Below, piece by piece: positions 8,061 to 16,437 of a stretch of 26,217 nt of DNA. The DNA is from CAZXCQ01 sp964639275. GTDB taxonomy: Bacteria; Desulfobacterota; DSM-4660; Desulfatiglandales; Desulfatiglandaceae. The notes beneath the pieces were generated by a model. The model was not told the origin of the DNA, did no database searches, and saw only the letters and a list, made by a program, of their open reading frames with translations. The stretch is taken from positions 1 to 26,217 of the forward strand of contig CAZXCQ010000050.1 in the NCBI GenBank assembly GCA_964639275.1, in the 5' to 3' direction. A program made the translations under genes and the position numbers. Numbering within the stretch: position 1 is the first letter of the stretch; every line of letters starts with the position of its first letter.

Positions 8061-9029
8061 TCATGGATTCACAAAGAGATCTTCCAGGGAGTCCTCGGGG
8101 CGTGGGAGGGGTTCCTGATGAGCGTATGTCACAGCCTCCTCTATTGACCGGGACACCTCTTCCCGAATCCATTTTTGTTCCTTTTCGGTCAGGACACCCC
8201 TTTCTTTCAGATAGTCCCCAAAACGCTGGATCGGATCCTCTTTTATTCTAAAGGCCTCAATCTCTTCTTTTGTTCTGTATTTCTGCGGGTCTCCTTCATA
8301 GTGCCCCCGATACCGGTACGTCTTGTTCTCTACGATACTGGGGCCTTTTCCCTGTCTTGCCCGCTCTACGGCTTGACCCACCGTCTCTCTTACTTCCAGG
8401 ATATCGTTACCATCAGCCGTATAACCAGGAATTCCATAGGCCGATGCCCGACCTGCCACCGATCCGCCCGCAAGGGAATAGGAGGCCGGGGTCGTAGACG
8501 CATAAAGATTGTTTTCACAGACAAAGATCACAGGGAGTTTCCAGATCGCTGCCATGTTGACGGCCTCATGGAACGTTCCCCGGTTGGCGGCGCCGTCTCC
8601 AAAAAAAACAACACCCACCTGGTCGGTCTTCCTGAATTTGATAGACAGGCCCGCCCCGACGATAATCGGAAGCCCTCCCCCGACCACACCGTTCGCCCCA
8701 AGGATGCCGATAGAAAAATCCGCAATGTGCATCGAACCACCCTTCCCCTTGCAGTAACCCGTCGTTTTTCCCAATAGTTCGGCAAACATCCATTTCGGAT
8801 CGGCCCCCTTGGCGATCATGTGACCGTGCCCTCTGTGGGTGCTGGCAACATAGTCATCCTTTCGCAGGACCGAACAGGTCCCGACAGCCGAGGCCTCCTC
8901 ACCGATCGACAGGTGTATAAAGCCGGGAATCCGATTCTGCTCAAAGAGCTCAGCCGCCTTCTCCTCAAAGGTCCGAACCATGACCATCTTCTTGAAAAGG
9001 ACCACCATTTGTTTATAGTTTGCTTCCAC
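8061..9029 (-). CDS. 2-oxoacid/acetoin dehydrogenase E1 component, alpha subunit
   Basis: A 322-residue thiamine-diphosphate-dependent E1-alpha. The cofactor motif is complete: GDG at residues 144-146 through NN at 173-174. 'GKGGSMH' (about 95-101) and the phosphorylation-loop-like 'YRYRGHYEGDPQKYR' are also present; the latter resembles AcoA-type acetoin dehydrogenases more than classical pyruvate E1-alpha. The start is GTG at 9029, supported by GGGGGAG seven bases upstream. It is the first gene of the E1-alpha/E1-beta/E2 run and lies 188 bases after the DctM gene on the same strand, separated by repeat copy D. The cluster suggests that the TRAP importer brings in the oxoacid or acetoin-like substrate. 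Confidence 0.92.
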   Translation of the reverse strand: MEANYKQMVVLFKKMVMVRTFEEKAAELFEQNRIPGFIHLSIGEEASAVGTCSVLRKDDYVASTHRGHGHMIAKGADPKWMFAELLGKTTGYCKGKGGSMHIADFSIGILGANGVVGGGLPIIVGAGLSIKFRKTDQVGVVFFGDGAANRGTFHEAVNMAAIWKLPVIFVCENNLYASTTPASYSLAGGSVAGRASAYGIPGYTADGNDILEVRETVGQAVERARQGKGPSIVENKTYRYRGHYEGDPQKYRTKEEIEAFRIKEDPIQRFGDYLKERGVLTEKEQKWIREEVSRSIEEAVTYAHQEPLPRPEDSLEDLFVNP

Positions 9030-9163
9030 GTGCTTGCTCCCCCTGCGGTATTACAACCCAGAAAGGAAAATTCTCCTATCTATTCAGTGGCTGACCGAAA
9101 AGCTCTTGTTCTCCCTCCCCCGGCCCCCTCCCGCCAGGGGATAGGGGGGTTCCGTTCAGACAC

Positions 9164-9200
9164 TATTTAGCCTTTTTGAAAACCGGCACTTGGACCCCTC
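9164..9200. repeat. Palindromic intergenic repeat, copy D (single arm)
   Basis: One arm only: a TATTTAGCCTTTTTGAAAA-type run followed by GGCACTTGGACCCC, matching the left arms of copies B, C and E. It lies between the DctM and E1-alpha genes. No core hairpin is recognisable on its right. Confidence 0.5.
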
Positions 9201-9217
9201 TGGATGCCGGCCCTTGC

Positions 9218-10507
9218 CTACGGTGTGTACAACCCTGCCTTTACGGGTAGATACAGCGACAGCAACGGAAAGAAAGACAAAATGATCAGGACAATGACGT
9301 CCATAACCACAAATGGAATGGCCTGTCTGGCCAGTGAATCCAGGTTGCCCTTTACGAGGTTGGCTGCTGTGAAGAGATTCACACCAACGGGGGGCGTTGC
9401 CTGACCAATGGCAAGCGCCGAAACAAAGATGACGCCATACCACAAGGGATCAATCCCAAAGGCCACCAGAACCGGCATCAGGATAGGCATGATCAGATAA
9501 GAGATGGATATGGCATCGATGATCATCCCCAGCCCAAGCAGGAGCAGGTTCACCAAAATGATCATGACCACTGCGTTTGGTGAAATCTGGATGATAAAAT
9601 TGGCGGCCCTGTCGATAACCCCTATGACCGACGCGGCCCAGGTAAAAAGCCCGGCAAATACCACGATAAACATGATGACCGAGCTGGTGACGCTGGCATC
9701 CACCAGGATCCTTATGAGATCGCGCCACGTGATAGACCGGTAAATGACAACGGCCACAAACAGGCTGTAGAAGACCGCCACAACAGCGGCCTCGGTAGGC
9801 GTAAATATGCCTGCGTAAATGCCCCCAAGAATGATGACCGGTGCAAGTATGGCCCACATCGACCGTCTGAGGGCGATCAGGATTTCCCTCAGGCTTCCCC
9901 TCTCTTCCAGTCCCCGGTAGCCCCTCTTTCGGGATACGAGATAGGCAATAAGGATGGTCCCGGCGCCTGTGATAAGCCCCGGAATAATCCCGGCGACGAA
10001 TAGGGCGCTTACCGAGAGACTGGTGATATCACCATAGATGATAAAGGCGATACTGGGTGGTATAATAATCGACAGGTCAGAAGAATTGGCAATGGTTGCC
10101 CCTGCGAAGTGTTTTTCATAACCATGTTTTATCATTGGTGCGAGGAGTATCAACCCGACGGCCGCTGTGGTTGCCGGTCCCGATCCGGAAAGCGCCCCCC
10201 AGAACATACAGGTCATAACGGCCACCATGGCCAGGCCGCCCACCGCCTTTCCGACCAGGAGTTCAAAGAAGTGGGCAATTGTTGCAGCCAGCCCCGCCTT
10301 TTCAAGGATCACCCCGGCAAGGACAAAAAACGGGATTGCCAGCAGCGGAAAGGAGGCAATCCCCGAGGCAAAATTGACCCCCAGCATCCCTATCCCCAGG
10401 TCAAACTGATATATGGTCACGACCGCGGCGATGCCCAGGGATGTGCCGATGGGGACACCCACGGCCATAAGGCAGAGAAAGACCAGCGAGATGACCAGGA
10501 TCTCCAT
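9218..10507 (-). CDS. dctM: TRAP transporter large permease (DctM)
   Basis: A 429-residue, roughly 12-segment membrane protein of normal DctM length. The conserved 'GALSGSGPATTAAVG' region (about residues 108-122) and 'IIIPPSIAFIIYG' (about 147-159) mark the two inverted-repeat hairpins of the transport domain. A second such site is 'ATPPVGVNLF' near residue 390. It acts with DctQ and the DctP binding protein as a sodium-coupled importer of an organic acid. The start overlaps the DctQ stop by one base (TAATG) and has AAGGAGGTGGG just upstream, so expression is coupled. The substrate is likely a carboxylate, possibly the one used by the dehydrogenase encoded downstream. Confidence 0.93.
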   Translation of the reverse strand: MEILVISLVFLCLMAVGVPIGTSLGIAAVVTIYQFDLGIGMLGVNFASGIASFPLLAIPFFVLAGVILEKAGLAATIAHFFELLVGKAVGGLAMVAVMTCMFWGALSGSGPATTAAVGLILLAPMIKHGYEKHFAGATIANSSDLSIIIPPSIAFIIYGDITSLSVSALFVAGIIPGLITGAGTILIAYLVSRKRGYRGLEERGSLREILIALRRSMWAILAPVIILGGIYAGIFTPTEAAVVAVFYSLFVAVVIYRSITWRDLIRILVDASVTSSVIMFIVVFAGLFTWAASVIGVIDRAANFIIQISPNAVVMIILVNLLLLGLGMIIDAISISYLIMPILMPVLVAFGIDPLWYGVIFVSALAIGQATPPVGVNLFTAANLVKGNLDSLARQAIPFVVMDVIVLIILSFFPLLSLYLPVKAGLYTP

Positions 10508-10995
10508 TACCCACCTCCTTCCCTGTCAATGGCTTCCAGTTTGGATCTGGCCTCTCTGTATATCCCGGCGAACACAAAGACTGAAAAGACCGGAACGCCC
10601 ACATAGTAGATCCACACGGGAATGTCCAGGGCGGCGGATGTGGCATGGAACAGGGTCACCTCCTCGTATATGGCCTCGATCATGTATAGATCCACGAGCA
10701 GAAAGAGGATGGCACTCAACCCTGAACCAAAGAGGGTTACGTATTTCTTGAATCTCTTTGGGAAAATATTATAAAGGGTCACCATCCCGAGCTGCCCGCC
10801 ACGCTCGAAGGCAATACCGGAACCGATGACCGTGACCCAGACAAAAAGATTAATGGTAATTTCTTCTGTGGCGGCAAAAGAAAAGTGTAGCAGATACCGG
10901 CTGACAACATTGATAAAGGCAATCGAGACCATCAAGAGCAGCAATATGGCAACTATCCAGTGGTCAATTCGGATCCTCTCCTTGTTCTGATCCAT
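10507..10995 (-). CDS. dctQ: TRAP transporter small permease (DctQ)
   Basis: A 162-residue protein with four predicted membrane segments, typical of the DctQ subunit. It has the usual pattern 'NVVSRYLLHFSFAATEEI' in the first half and 'FERGGQLGM' in the middle. It links the binding protein and the large permease. The ATG at 10995 is chosen because GAGAAGG lies just before it; a TTG 15 bases upstream overlaps that site. The gene follows DctP after a 69-base gap holding a stable hairpin and runs into DctM with a one-base overlap. Confidence 0.9.
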   Translation of the reverse strand: MDQNKERIRIDHWIVAILLLLMVSIAFINVVSRYLLHFSFAATEEITINLFVWVTVIGSGIAFERGGQLGMVTLYNIFPKRFKKYVTLFGSGLSAILFLLVDLYMIEAIYEEVTLFHATSAALDIPVWIYYVGVPVFSVFVFAGIYREARSKLEAIDREGGG

Positions 10996-11017
10996 TGGAC
11001 CTTCTCCCAACCAAGGG

Positions 11018-11048
11018 GCCCCTATGAATCAGGAAGATTCACAGGGGC
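11018..11048 (-). promoter_or_regulatory. Intercistronic hairpin between dctP and dctQ
   Basis: GCCCCTATGAATC (11018-11030) and GATTCACAGGGGC (11036-11048) form a 13-pair stem with one wobble and a 5-base loop. Such hairpins after a binding-protein gene usually protect its mRNA or cut read-through, so that DctP is made in excess over the membrane subunits. That role is inferred from position. Confidence 0.6.
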
Positions 11049-11064
11049 ATTATCGTTCCGGGTT

Positions 11065-12144
11065 TTACCTGCCCATGTCTGCCTTGGCCTTTTCATACAC
11101 GTCTTCCCCGATCTTGGGGATCCACTTGGGATACAGCGATTTTGTGGCATCTATAAAGGCCTTCCGCTCGTCGTCTGAAAGAAAAGTGACGGTCATTCCT
11201 TTGCTCTCAAGGAACTTCACAGGCTCCGGGACCTTCATGGTATAGTTAAAATCGTTTTTCAAGATGTCTATGGATTTGGTCCCGTCGAGTCCGGCTCGAC
11301 AGAGGGCTATTTCAAACCGGCCGGACTCTTCCGCCGCTTCCTTGATGGCCTTCTGGATGTCTTTGGGGAAGGCGTCCCACTCTTTTTTGTTCCAGTAGAT
11401 AATCAAGGGATCTACCAGATAATTCCAAAAGGTTGCGTATTTATGGTACTGATAGATCCGGACAGGGATGAGCACGCCCACAGGATTTTCCTGACCATCC
11501 ACGACCCCCTGCTGAAAGGCGGTCACCGCGTCGGCCCAGTTCATGTTCACAGGGTCTGCCCCCAGCTCTCTATAGATATCAATAAAGATAGGGCTCCCCA
11601 CAACCCGTATCCTCAGGCCTTTCAGGTCTTCGGGTTTGCTGATCACCTTTTTGCTGTTGGTGATCTGTCTGAATCCGTTCTCGGCCCAGGCAAGTCCTTT
11701 CAGGCCCTTTTCCTCCATTGCGCTAAATATGGCCTTTCCTGTTTCCCCGTGCTTCATCTTGTCAAGGTTTTCAAAGGTGTTGATAAAAAATGGAAGCGAA
11801 AAGATATTACACTCTTTGATGACCGGAGAGATGTTTATGGTGGATTCATAAGCGCAATCGATGACACCGTTGGCCACAAGTTGCGCGGACTTAAGCTGGG
11901 CACCCTTTAGCAAAACGCTTCTGTAGTAAGGTTTTACGTTGATTTGACCGTTTGTCTTCTGCTTCACAAGCTCGGCAAACTTGGTGGCTCCCATCCCCCA
12001 ATAGAATGATGCCGGGACATTGAGCTGCATCTTATACTCTTTCTTGAATTTTCCCGCCTCACCTGCGGTTGAAAGGAACACCACCAGCGAAAGACAAATC
12101 GCAACAATTAGACCACACTTCAGAAATCCGGTTTTCTTTATCAT
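11065..12144 (-). CDS. dctP: TRAP transporter substrate-binding protein (DctP family)
   Basis: A 359-residue periplasmic binding protein. Residues 1-30 are a signal peptide: basic MIKK start, long hydrophobic core, and small residues near STAGEAG. The DctP fold shows 'LKGLRIRVVGSPIF' around residues 157-170, where the arginine that clamps a carboxylate normally sits, and 'VTAFQQGVVDGQENP' further on, a strong family signature. It delivers a carboxylate-type ligand to DctQM. The ATG at 12144 is preferred, with AAGGAGG five bases upstream; a GTG at 12159 would overlap that site. It follows the XRE-cupin regulator by about 100 bases on the same strand. Confidence 0.93.
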   Translation of the reverse strand: MIKKTGFLKCGLIVAICLSLVVFLSTAGEAGKFKKEYKMQLNVPASFYWGMGATKFAELVKQKTNGQINVKPYYRSVLLKGAQLKSAQLVANGVIDCAYESTINISPVIKECNIFSLPFFINTFENLDKMKHGETGKAIFSAMEEKGLKGLAWAENGFRQITNSKKVISKPEDLKGLRIRVVGSPIFIDIYRELGADPVNMNWADAVTAFQQGVVDGQENPVGVLIPVRIYQYHKYATFWNYLVDPLIIYWNKKEWDAFPKDIQKAIKEAAEESGRFEIALCRAGLDGTKSIDILKNDFNYTMKVPEPVKFLESKGMTVTFLSDDERKAFIDATKSLYPKWIPKIGEDVYEKAKADMGR

Positions 12145-12245
12145 CGTTACCTCCTTCACCTTATTTTGAGTTCAAGTTCAAGACCTAACCCCCAAAAATA
12201 CTCACCCCCTTTCTTTGTAAATCTTTTCAGGTCTGGGGCTGCCGT

Positions 12246-12890
12246 TTATTTCTTCCGCTTGACCCTGTTTCTCTGGGCGGGCAGATCGTCGTATCTGAAG
12301 GTTCCAGACCATCGCCCGGGAATCAAGTGCACATGTAAGGACATGGCAGGCCTCTTTCCTACCTTCACTGCCTTGTGGGGGACGTTTCCATTCCAGTAAG
12401 CGGCGTTGCCTTTCTTCAGAAAGAACTCTTTTGTCCCCAGCGTAAGCTTGACCTTCCCCCCCAAAACATAGATAAACTCCTGCCCGTCATGTGTCCTGAG
12501 TTCCACCTCTTCATCCTTGCCAACATAGGTGACAATGGCCGGCTCCATAAAAGGGTTTTTCATCCCCTCAGCCAGGAGTTCCAGCTCATAGGCAGGCGTC
12601 TTGTAGGACTCCGATCTCGAAAGAAGGGTGTGGCGTCGGTTGGGGTGAGTAATGATAAACCCATCATAATCCTCATCCCGAAAAAAATAGCCGATCTCTG
12701 TTTTGAGGGTATTGGAAATGATCTCCAGGGTGGGGATAGAGGGCATGGTATAGCCGTTTTCTATCCTGGAGAGAAGGGCGGGGGAAAGACCTGTGGCTTC
12801 GGCCAGTCGTTTCTGGGTCAAGCCTGATTCTATTCGAAATTGCTTGACCCGATTGCCTATCCTCTTGGCCAGTGCAGGCTTGTCTTGCAT
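12246..12890 (-). CDS. XRE-family regulator with C-terminal cupin domain
   Basis: A 214-residue one-component regulator. Residues ~8-62 form a helix-turn-helix of the XRE/Cro type ('SGLTQKRLAEATGLSPALLSR'-like, ending 'PSIPTLEIISNTL'). Residues ~120-200 form a small cupin ('HDGQEFIYVLGGKV', then 'AYWNGNVPHKA'). Proteins of this build usually bind a small-molecule effector in the cupin and control an adjacent transport or catabolic operon. It lies just upstream of, and in the same direction as, dctPQM and the E1/E2 genes, so it is the likely local regulator. The ATG at 12890 has GGAG seven bases upstream. The AT-rich 12891-13151 gap before it contains a TTGACA (13010-13005, minus) without a convincing -10. 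Confidence 0.9.
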   Translation of the reverse strand: MQDKPALAKRIGNRVKQFRIESGLTQKRLAEATGLSPALLSRIENGYTMPSIPTLEIISNTLKTEIGYFFRDEDYDGFIITHPNRRHTLLSRSESYKTPAYELELLAEGMKNPFMEPAIVTYVGKDEEVELRTHDGQEFIYVLGGKVKLTLGTKEFFLKKGNAAYWNGNVPHKAVKVGKRPAMSLHVHLIPGRWSGTFRYDDLPAQRNRVKRKK

Positions 12891-13151
12891 GAAACCGCTC
12901 CGATCCTGGGTACGGTTTTAGCAAAAGGAAGAACCATCGCCAAATTGCATATTTGTAAATTGTCTTTAATTTTATTTAATACCCCTACCCCGCCAAATCC
13001 CCCTTGTCAAGAAAAAACTTTCATTTTTTTTAACCTTCCCTTTCAAACCACAGGCAATGTCCCTGAATAGGATAACAAATTGCTTCAGCACTTAATTTAA
13101 CCGGGGCGAGAGACCCTTTTTTGGTTCCGGCTTGGTTGGGTTAGGGTTACT

Positions 13152-13550
13152 TCAGTCCGGAATCGGCCACTCCCCCCTCTCTTCAAGCACACCGCGGTAG
13201 ATCAAAAGGGCCTCGTTGACGGCCGGCATACCCGCATAAGTCGCCACCTGAAAAAAGACCTCTGCGAGCTTTTTGGGATCGCAACCCACATTGAGAGCCG
13301 CATTGACGTGGAGCCTCAATTCATCACCCGCACGGATCGCGGCCAGCATGGCACACGCAACCATCTGCCGCTCCTGTATCGTAAGCACAGTACGGGAATA
13401 GAGGTTACCGGTGATGAATTTGGAAAAATCGTTTGCCAGGTCCCTGTCAAAGGCCCGCCACGTAAGATAAGGGGGATCCATCCTGATCCCCCTTCCAAAC
13501 AGCTTCTTTGCCGTCTCCTTTGTCCTTTTCTTTATCTCCTCTTCACTCAC
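13152..13550 (-). CDS. Carboxymuconolactone decarboxylase-like (CMD family) protein
   Basis: A 132-residue all-helical protein of the CMD/AhpD superfamily. The core pattern is visible from about residue 58: 'ERQMVACAMLAAIRAGDELRLHV' followed by 'AALNVGC' and 'EVFFQVATYAGMPAVNEAL'. There is no CxxC, so it is closer to the gamma-carboxymuconolactone decarboxylase branch than to the peroxidase AhpD. The start is GTG at 13550 with AGGAGG nine bases upstream; a nearby ATG is out of frame and soon stops. It is the first gene of the minus-strand block that continues with the regulator and DctPQM. Its role is probably in degrading a ring-derived or lactone intermediate, but family members are varied and the substrate is unknown. 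Confidence 0.85.
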   Translation of the reverse strand: MSEEEIKKRTKETAKKLFGRGIRMDPPYLTWRAFDRDLANDFSKFITGNLYSRTVLTIQERQMVACAMLAAIRAGDELRLHVNAALNVGCDPKKLAEVFFQVATYAGMPAVNEALLIYRGVLEERGEWPIPD

Positions 13551-13589
13551 AATTCATATCCTCCTGTTCATTTCAATTTGGCATTCTTC

Positions 13590-13684
13590 GTATCAATTTA
13601 GATTTCTGAAAAATTGGCACTGGGACAAGGGGTATGGGGATTCCGAATCCCCATACCGCGGGTTTCAAAGGGTTAAAGTGTTAC
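13590..13684. repeat. Palindromic intergenic repeat, copy E
   Basis: A full-length ~95 bp copy: TATCAATTTAG at the left end and TTAAAGTGTTA at the right. The core GGTATGGGGATTC (13631-13643) with GAATCCCCATACC (13645-13657) pairs perfectly over 13 bases. Both core arms differ from copy A at matching positions (ATAC/GTAT against ATTG/CAAT), which means compensating changes and selection for the hairpin. It lies between the CMD gene and the phosphatase stop. Confidence 0.8.
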
Positions 13685-13690
13685 CATTCT

Positions 13691-14710
13691 TTACTCCAAT
13701 AATTCCTGTCGAAGGAGCGCCAGCCTTTCATCGTCTATGCCGGCCTTGGTCTTGAGGTAATTTGCAGACGATCCATAGACCTCCCCTATATGATCGAGAA
13801 CAGAGACCATATACTCGCGGGACGCGGTGAAATAGGGGGCAACATGGTCTGGTTCGATCCCTATCTCCCTGATCCGCTCGTGGACCATTTCCAGCAAACC
13901 GGCGATATAGACATTGGTCAGCCCGTGGTCATGGATTACCGTATCCTCGGGAACTCCCAGGGCAAGCAAGAACAGGGCCGCACAAACACCCGCCCGATCC
14001 TTTCCGCCTGTGCAATGAAAAAGGAGCGGGCGGTTTTTGGACTCGATTATTCGTCTCAGGACCGTGCCCCATGTCTCCCCAAACTCCTCGATATTTCTTA
14101 TGTAGCCTTTGATCATGAAATCCTTGCTCAGCCAGCTGATATCGCCTTTCTTCATCCTTTCCAGGGCCCGGACAGAATCAAAGGCACCATGGACGATGGG
14201 GAGGTGAAGATACTCAATCACCCCGCCCTCTGGCAGCCGGTCGGGTGCGTTCTCCACCTCTGAGGGGGTCCGAAAGTCGCAAACTACCCTGAGACCCATC
14301 CCGCTCAAGACCGTTTGATCCCTTGCAGTGAGTCTGCCCAGGCTGTCCGAACGAAAGACCTGCCCCCATCTTACCCTGCGACCATCCGAGGTCTCATAGC
14401 CGCCCAGGTCTCGAAAATTGACCGCCCCCTCAAGGGCCACCCGTCGCTCTGACGTGACGACGCCGGCCTCTCCGTCGGGTACCACTTCAAAATAGTAGCG
14501 TGTGTGCGAGTCCAGGCCCTTAATACGCACAGCCGTCTCTCCAGAAACACGGGCAACAGGAGACACACGGTCGATCGTATCCGCCGACTCCCCAACATAT
14601 ATGGCTATGTTGAGTTCTTTATCCACCGTCTCCCAAGAAATTTCAAACGTATCCTGATCAACCCGTTCGGCTGAGACATTAGAAATGGTCCGTGAGTTTT
14701 CCTCTTTCAT
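13691..14710 (-). CDS. Tyrosine-protein phosphatase (Y_phosphatase3-like) with FN3-like N-terminus
   Basis: A 339-residue protein in two parts. Residues ~8-92 look like a fibronectin type III domain (beta-rich, 'FEISWE', 'LDSHTRYYFEVVP'). Residues ~95-335 are a protein-tyrosine-phosphatase domain that starts with the family's NFRDLGGY. It carries the catalytic P-loop HCTGGKDRAG, with Cys233 as nucleophile and Arg239 as phosphate-binding arginine. Members act on phosphotyrosine or on phosphoinositide- or nucleotide-like substrates. There is no signal peptide, so it is probably cytoplasmic. The ATG at 14710 has GAGGAG five bases upstream, and the gene begins 20 bases after the TolC-like stop, so it belongs to that operon, an odd partner for an exporter. 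Target unknown. Confidence 0.9.
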   Translation of the reverse strand: MKEENSRTISNVSAERVDQDTFEISWETVDKELNIAIYVGESADTIDRVSPVARVSGETAVRIKGLDSHTRYYFEVVPDGEAGVVTSERRVALEGAVNFRDLGGYETSDGRRVRWGQVFRSDSLGRLTARDQTVLSGMGLRVVCDFRTPSEVENAPDRLPEGGVIEYLHLPIVHGAFDSVRALERMKKGDISWLSKDFMIKGYIRNIEEFGETWGTVLRRIIESKNRPLLFHCTGGKDRAGVCAALFLLALGVPEDTVIHDHGLTNVYIAGLLEMVHERIREIGIEPDHVAPYFTASREYMVSVLDHIGEVYGSSANYLKTKAGIDDERLALLRQELLE

Positions 14711-14730
14711 CCTGGCTCCTCAGGGTTTGC

Positions 14731-16143
14731 TCAATTTCTGTTCAGACTTGCCATCTTTTCGGGTTCAGCAGGTTGGTACCCGATCGCTGGCTGACCCAGC
14801 CCCTTCCACCCGCCCACAGCATGTTCCAGGTCTGCGTAGTCCTGGAGGTATTGGTAGGTGGCCTGAACCAGGTCACTCTTGGCCTCTGTCAGGGTCAGTT
14901 CGGCATCGGCAAACTCGATGGCATCCCCCACTCCCGTGCGGTAGCGCCCCTCCGCAAGCCCCATATTCTCTCTCGCCTCCCCAAGGGCAACCCTGGCGGT
15001 CTCTATGGTCTCGGAGGATTCCAGGACACCGATAAAGGCCTGGGACACCTCCTGAATCACTGAGAGTTCCGCTTGTCTCAACTTGGCCTTTAGCCGCTCG
15101 AGTCTTGCATGGGCCTCCCTTTCCTGGCCTTGCGTCTTGAAGCCGGAAAAGATCTCCCACTTTAGACTTACCCATCCCAGCCAATAATCCTTTAGGGGAA
15201 ATTCGGTACTTGCCCAGCCATAGCCACCGTTGGCAGTAATCGAAGGCCAATATCCCGACCTTGCCACCTTTATTTGGGCGTCGGCGGCCCGGATCCAGTC
15301 CTTTAGACTCCCAATCTCGGGCCGCTGCCCAACTGCCTTCTGGATAAGCAAATCAATGTTGGTCGGTGGAGGAGGCGGAGAAGATATCTTGGCAAGGGTG
15401 TAGTCACCTTCCACCGGTGGCCCACCAAGGACTTTTTCAAGGTCCACCCTGGCCGTGCGCACGGCGAATCTGGCCTTGACCAGTCTTAGCTTGGTCTTGG
15501 CCCGGTCTACCATCCCTTTTGTGACATCAATTTTGGGTCGTAGACCGGAACGATACAATGCCCTGGCCTGTTCCAGATGTTTATCGTAGATCGCAAGAGA
15601 TTCCTCTTCCACTTCAACCAGCCGCACTTTCTTGAGGACCTCAAAATATGCGTGTTTTACGTCGCGAACCACATCCGCAATCGTCTTGTCGAGATCCTTT
15701 TGGCTGGCATGGAGATTCCGGCGGCTCTGTTCCACTTTGCCCGGGGTCCTGCCAAAATCATATATGTATTGGGAGACAAGAAAATTGGTGTTGTAAACGT
15801 TGAACGGACTGTTTAGATTCATGTCGATGCCCCCTGACCCCCCCTGCCTCGAAGTATTGCCGATTGCAGAGCCCAGGGCATCAGGAAGCCCTCCCCCCAC
15901 GCGGAGGTAGTTGGTCGTATTTGAAAACTGTGGCAGATAGGCAGCGGTGGCCTGCGCCACCACGGCATCCAGGGCGGCCACCTCATGCCGAGAAACCGCA
16001 ATGCTGGGATTGCGATTGAAGGCCTTCTTTAGTACCTCCTCCAAAGAGAGTTTCTTTTGCTCAGCCCCACAGGGGAGGCTAAAGACCCCGGAAAAAAGGA
16101 CCAATAGGAAACAGATTATCCAGATTGACAGTCGCCTTTTCAT
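14731..16143 (-). CDS. TolC-family outer membrane efflux protein
   Basis: A 470-residue outer-membrane channel protein. A signal peptide (basic MKRR, hydrophobic core, cut near PCGA) is followed by two TolC repeats rich in long amphipathic helices. 'LSLEEVLKKAFNRNPSIAVSRHEV' at the mature N-terminus and 'ARENMGLAEGRYRTGVGDAIEFADAEL' near residue 400 are hallmark stretches. It would form the outer channel for the HlyD/ABC system encoded upstream on the same strand (16619-19672), from which it is separated by 475 bases of repeats. GAGGGAGGG lies six bases before the ATG. The phosphatase gene follows after 20 bases. Confidence 0.93.
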   Translation of the reverse strand: MKRRLSIWIICFLLVLFSGVFSLPCGAEQKKLSLEEVLKKAFNRNPSIAVSRHEVAALDAVVAQATAAYLPQFSNTTNYLRVGGGLPDALGSAIGNTSRQGGSGGIDMNLNSPFNVYNTNFLVSQYIYDFGRTPGKVEQSRRNLHASQKDLDKTIADVVRDVKHAYFEVLKKVRLVEVEEESLAIYDKHLEQARALYRSGLRPKIDVTKGMVDRAKTKLRLVKARFAVRTARVDLEKVLGGPPVEGDYTLAKISSPPPPPTNIDLLIQKAVGQRPEIGSLKDWIRAADAQIKVARSGYWPSITANGGYGWASTEFPLKDYWLGWVSLKWEIFSGFKTQGQEREAHARLERLKAKLRQAELSVIQEVSQAFIGVLESSETIETARVALGEARENMGLAEGRYRTGVGDAIEFADAELTLTEAKSDLVQATYQYLQDYADLEHAVGGWKGLGQPAIGYQPAEPEKMASLNRN

Positions 16144-16180
16144 GTGAGACCCTCCCTCTTTATCAAACCTTATCTACAGC

Positions 16181-16235
16181 GTAACATTTTAGCCTTTTAA
16201 AACCCGGGGAATGGGGATTCCGTTTTTCCGAGATT
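16181..16235. repeat. Palindromic intergenic repeat, copy F (single arm, inverted)
   Basis: GTAACATTTTAGCCTTTTAA, then CCCGGGGAATGGGGATTCCG and TTTTTCCG. This is the reverse complement of the right arm of copy B through its core, so this partial copy derives from the long form. It lies upstream of the TolC-like gene. Confidence 0.6.
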
Positions 16236-16308
16236 CGTAAAGATCCCCGCCCAAAGGACGGGGCCTTGATCTCTAGCCCCCTGTAAGGGGCAATTCTAAT
16301 CATTTCAA

Positions 16309-16437
16309 CCGTCATTCCGGCCCCGTATCAAATACGGGATAAACTCCAGCCGGAATCCAGAATGATTTGAGTCACTCATGAACCTGGATGCCCCCGTATC
16401 AAGTACGGGGCAGGCTTATCAAGTCCGGCATGACGGG
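16309..16437. repeat. Second palindromic repeat type (CCGTCATTCCGG family)
   Basis: The outer arms CCGTCATTCCGG (16309-16320) and CCGGCATGACGG (16425-16436) are inverted. Inside are two small palindromes, CCCCGTATCAAATACGGG and CCCCGTATCAAGTACGGGG, plus TCCAG and CTGGA arms. The total is about 128 bp. It is unrelated to copies A-G. Only this one copy is in the window. Confidence 0.6.
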
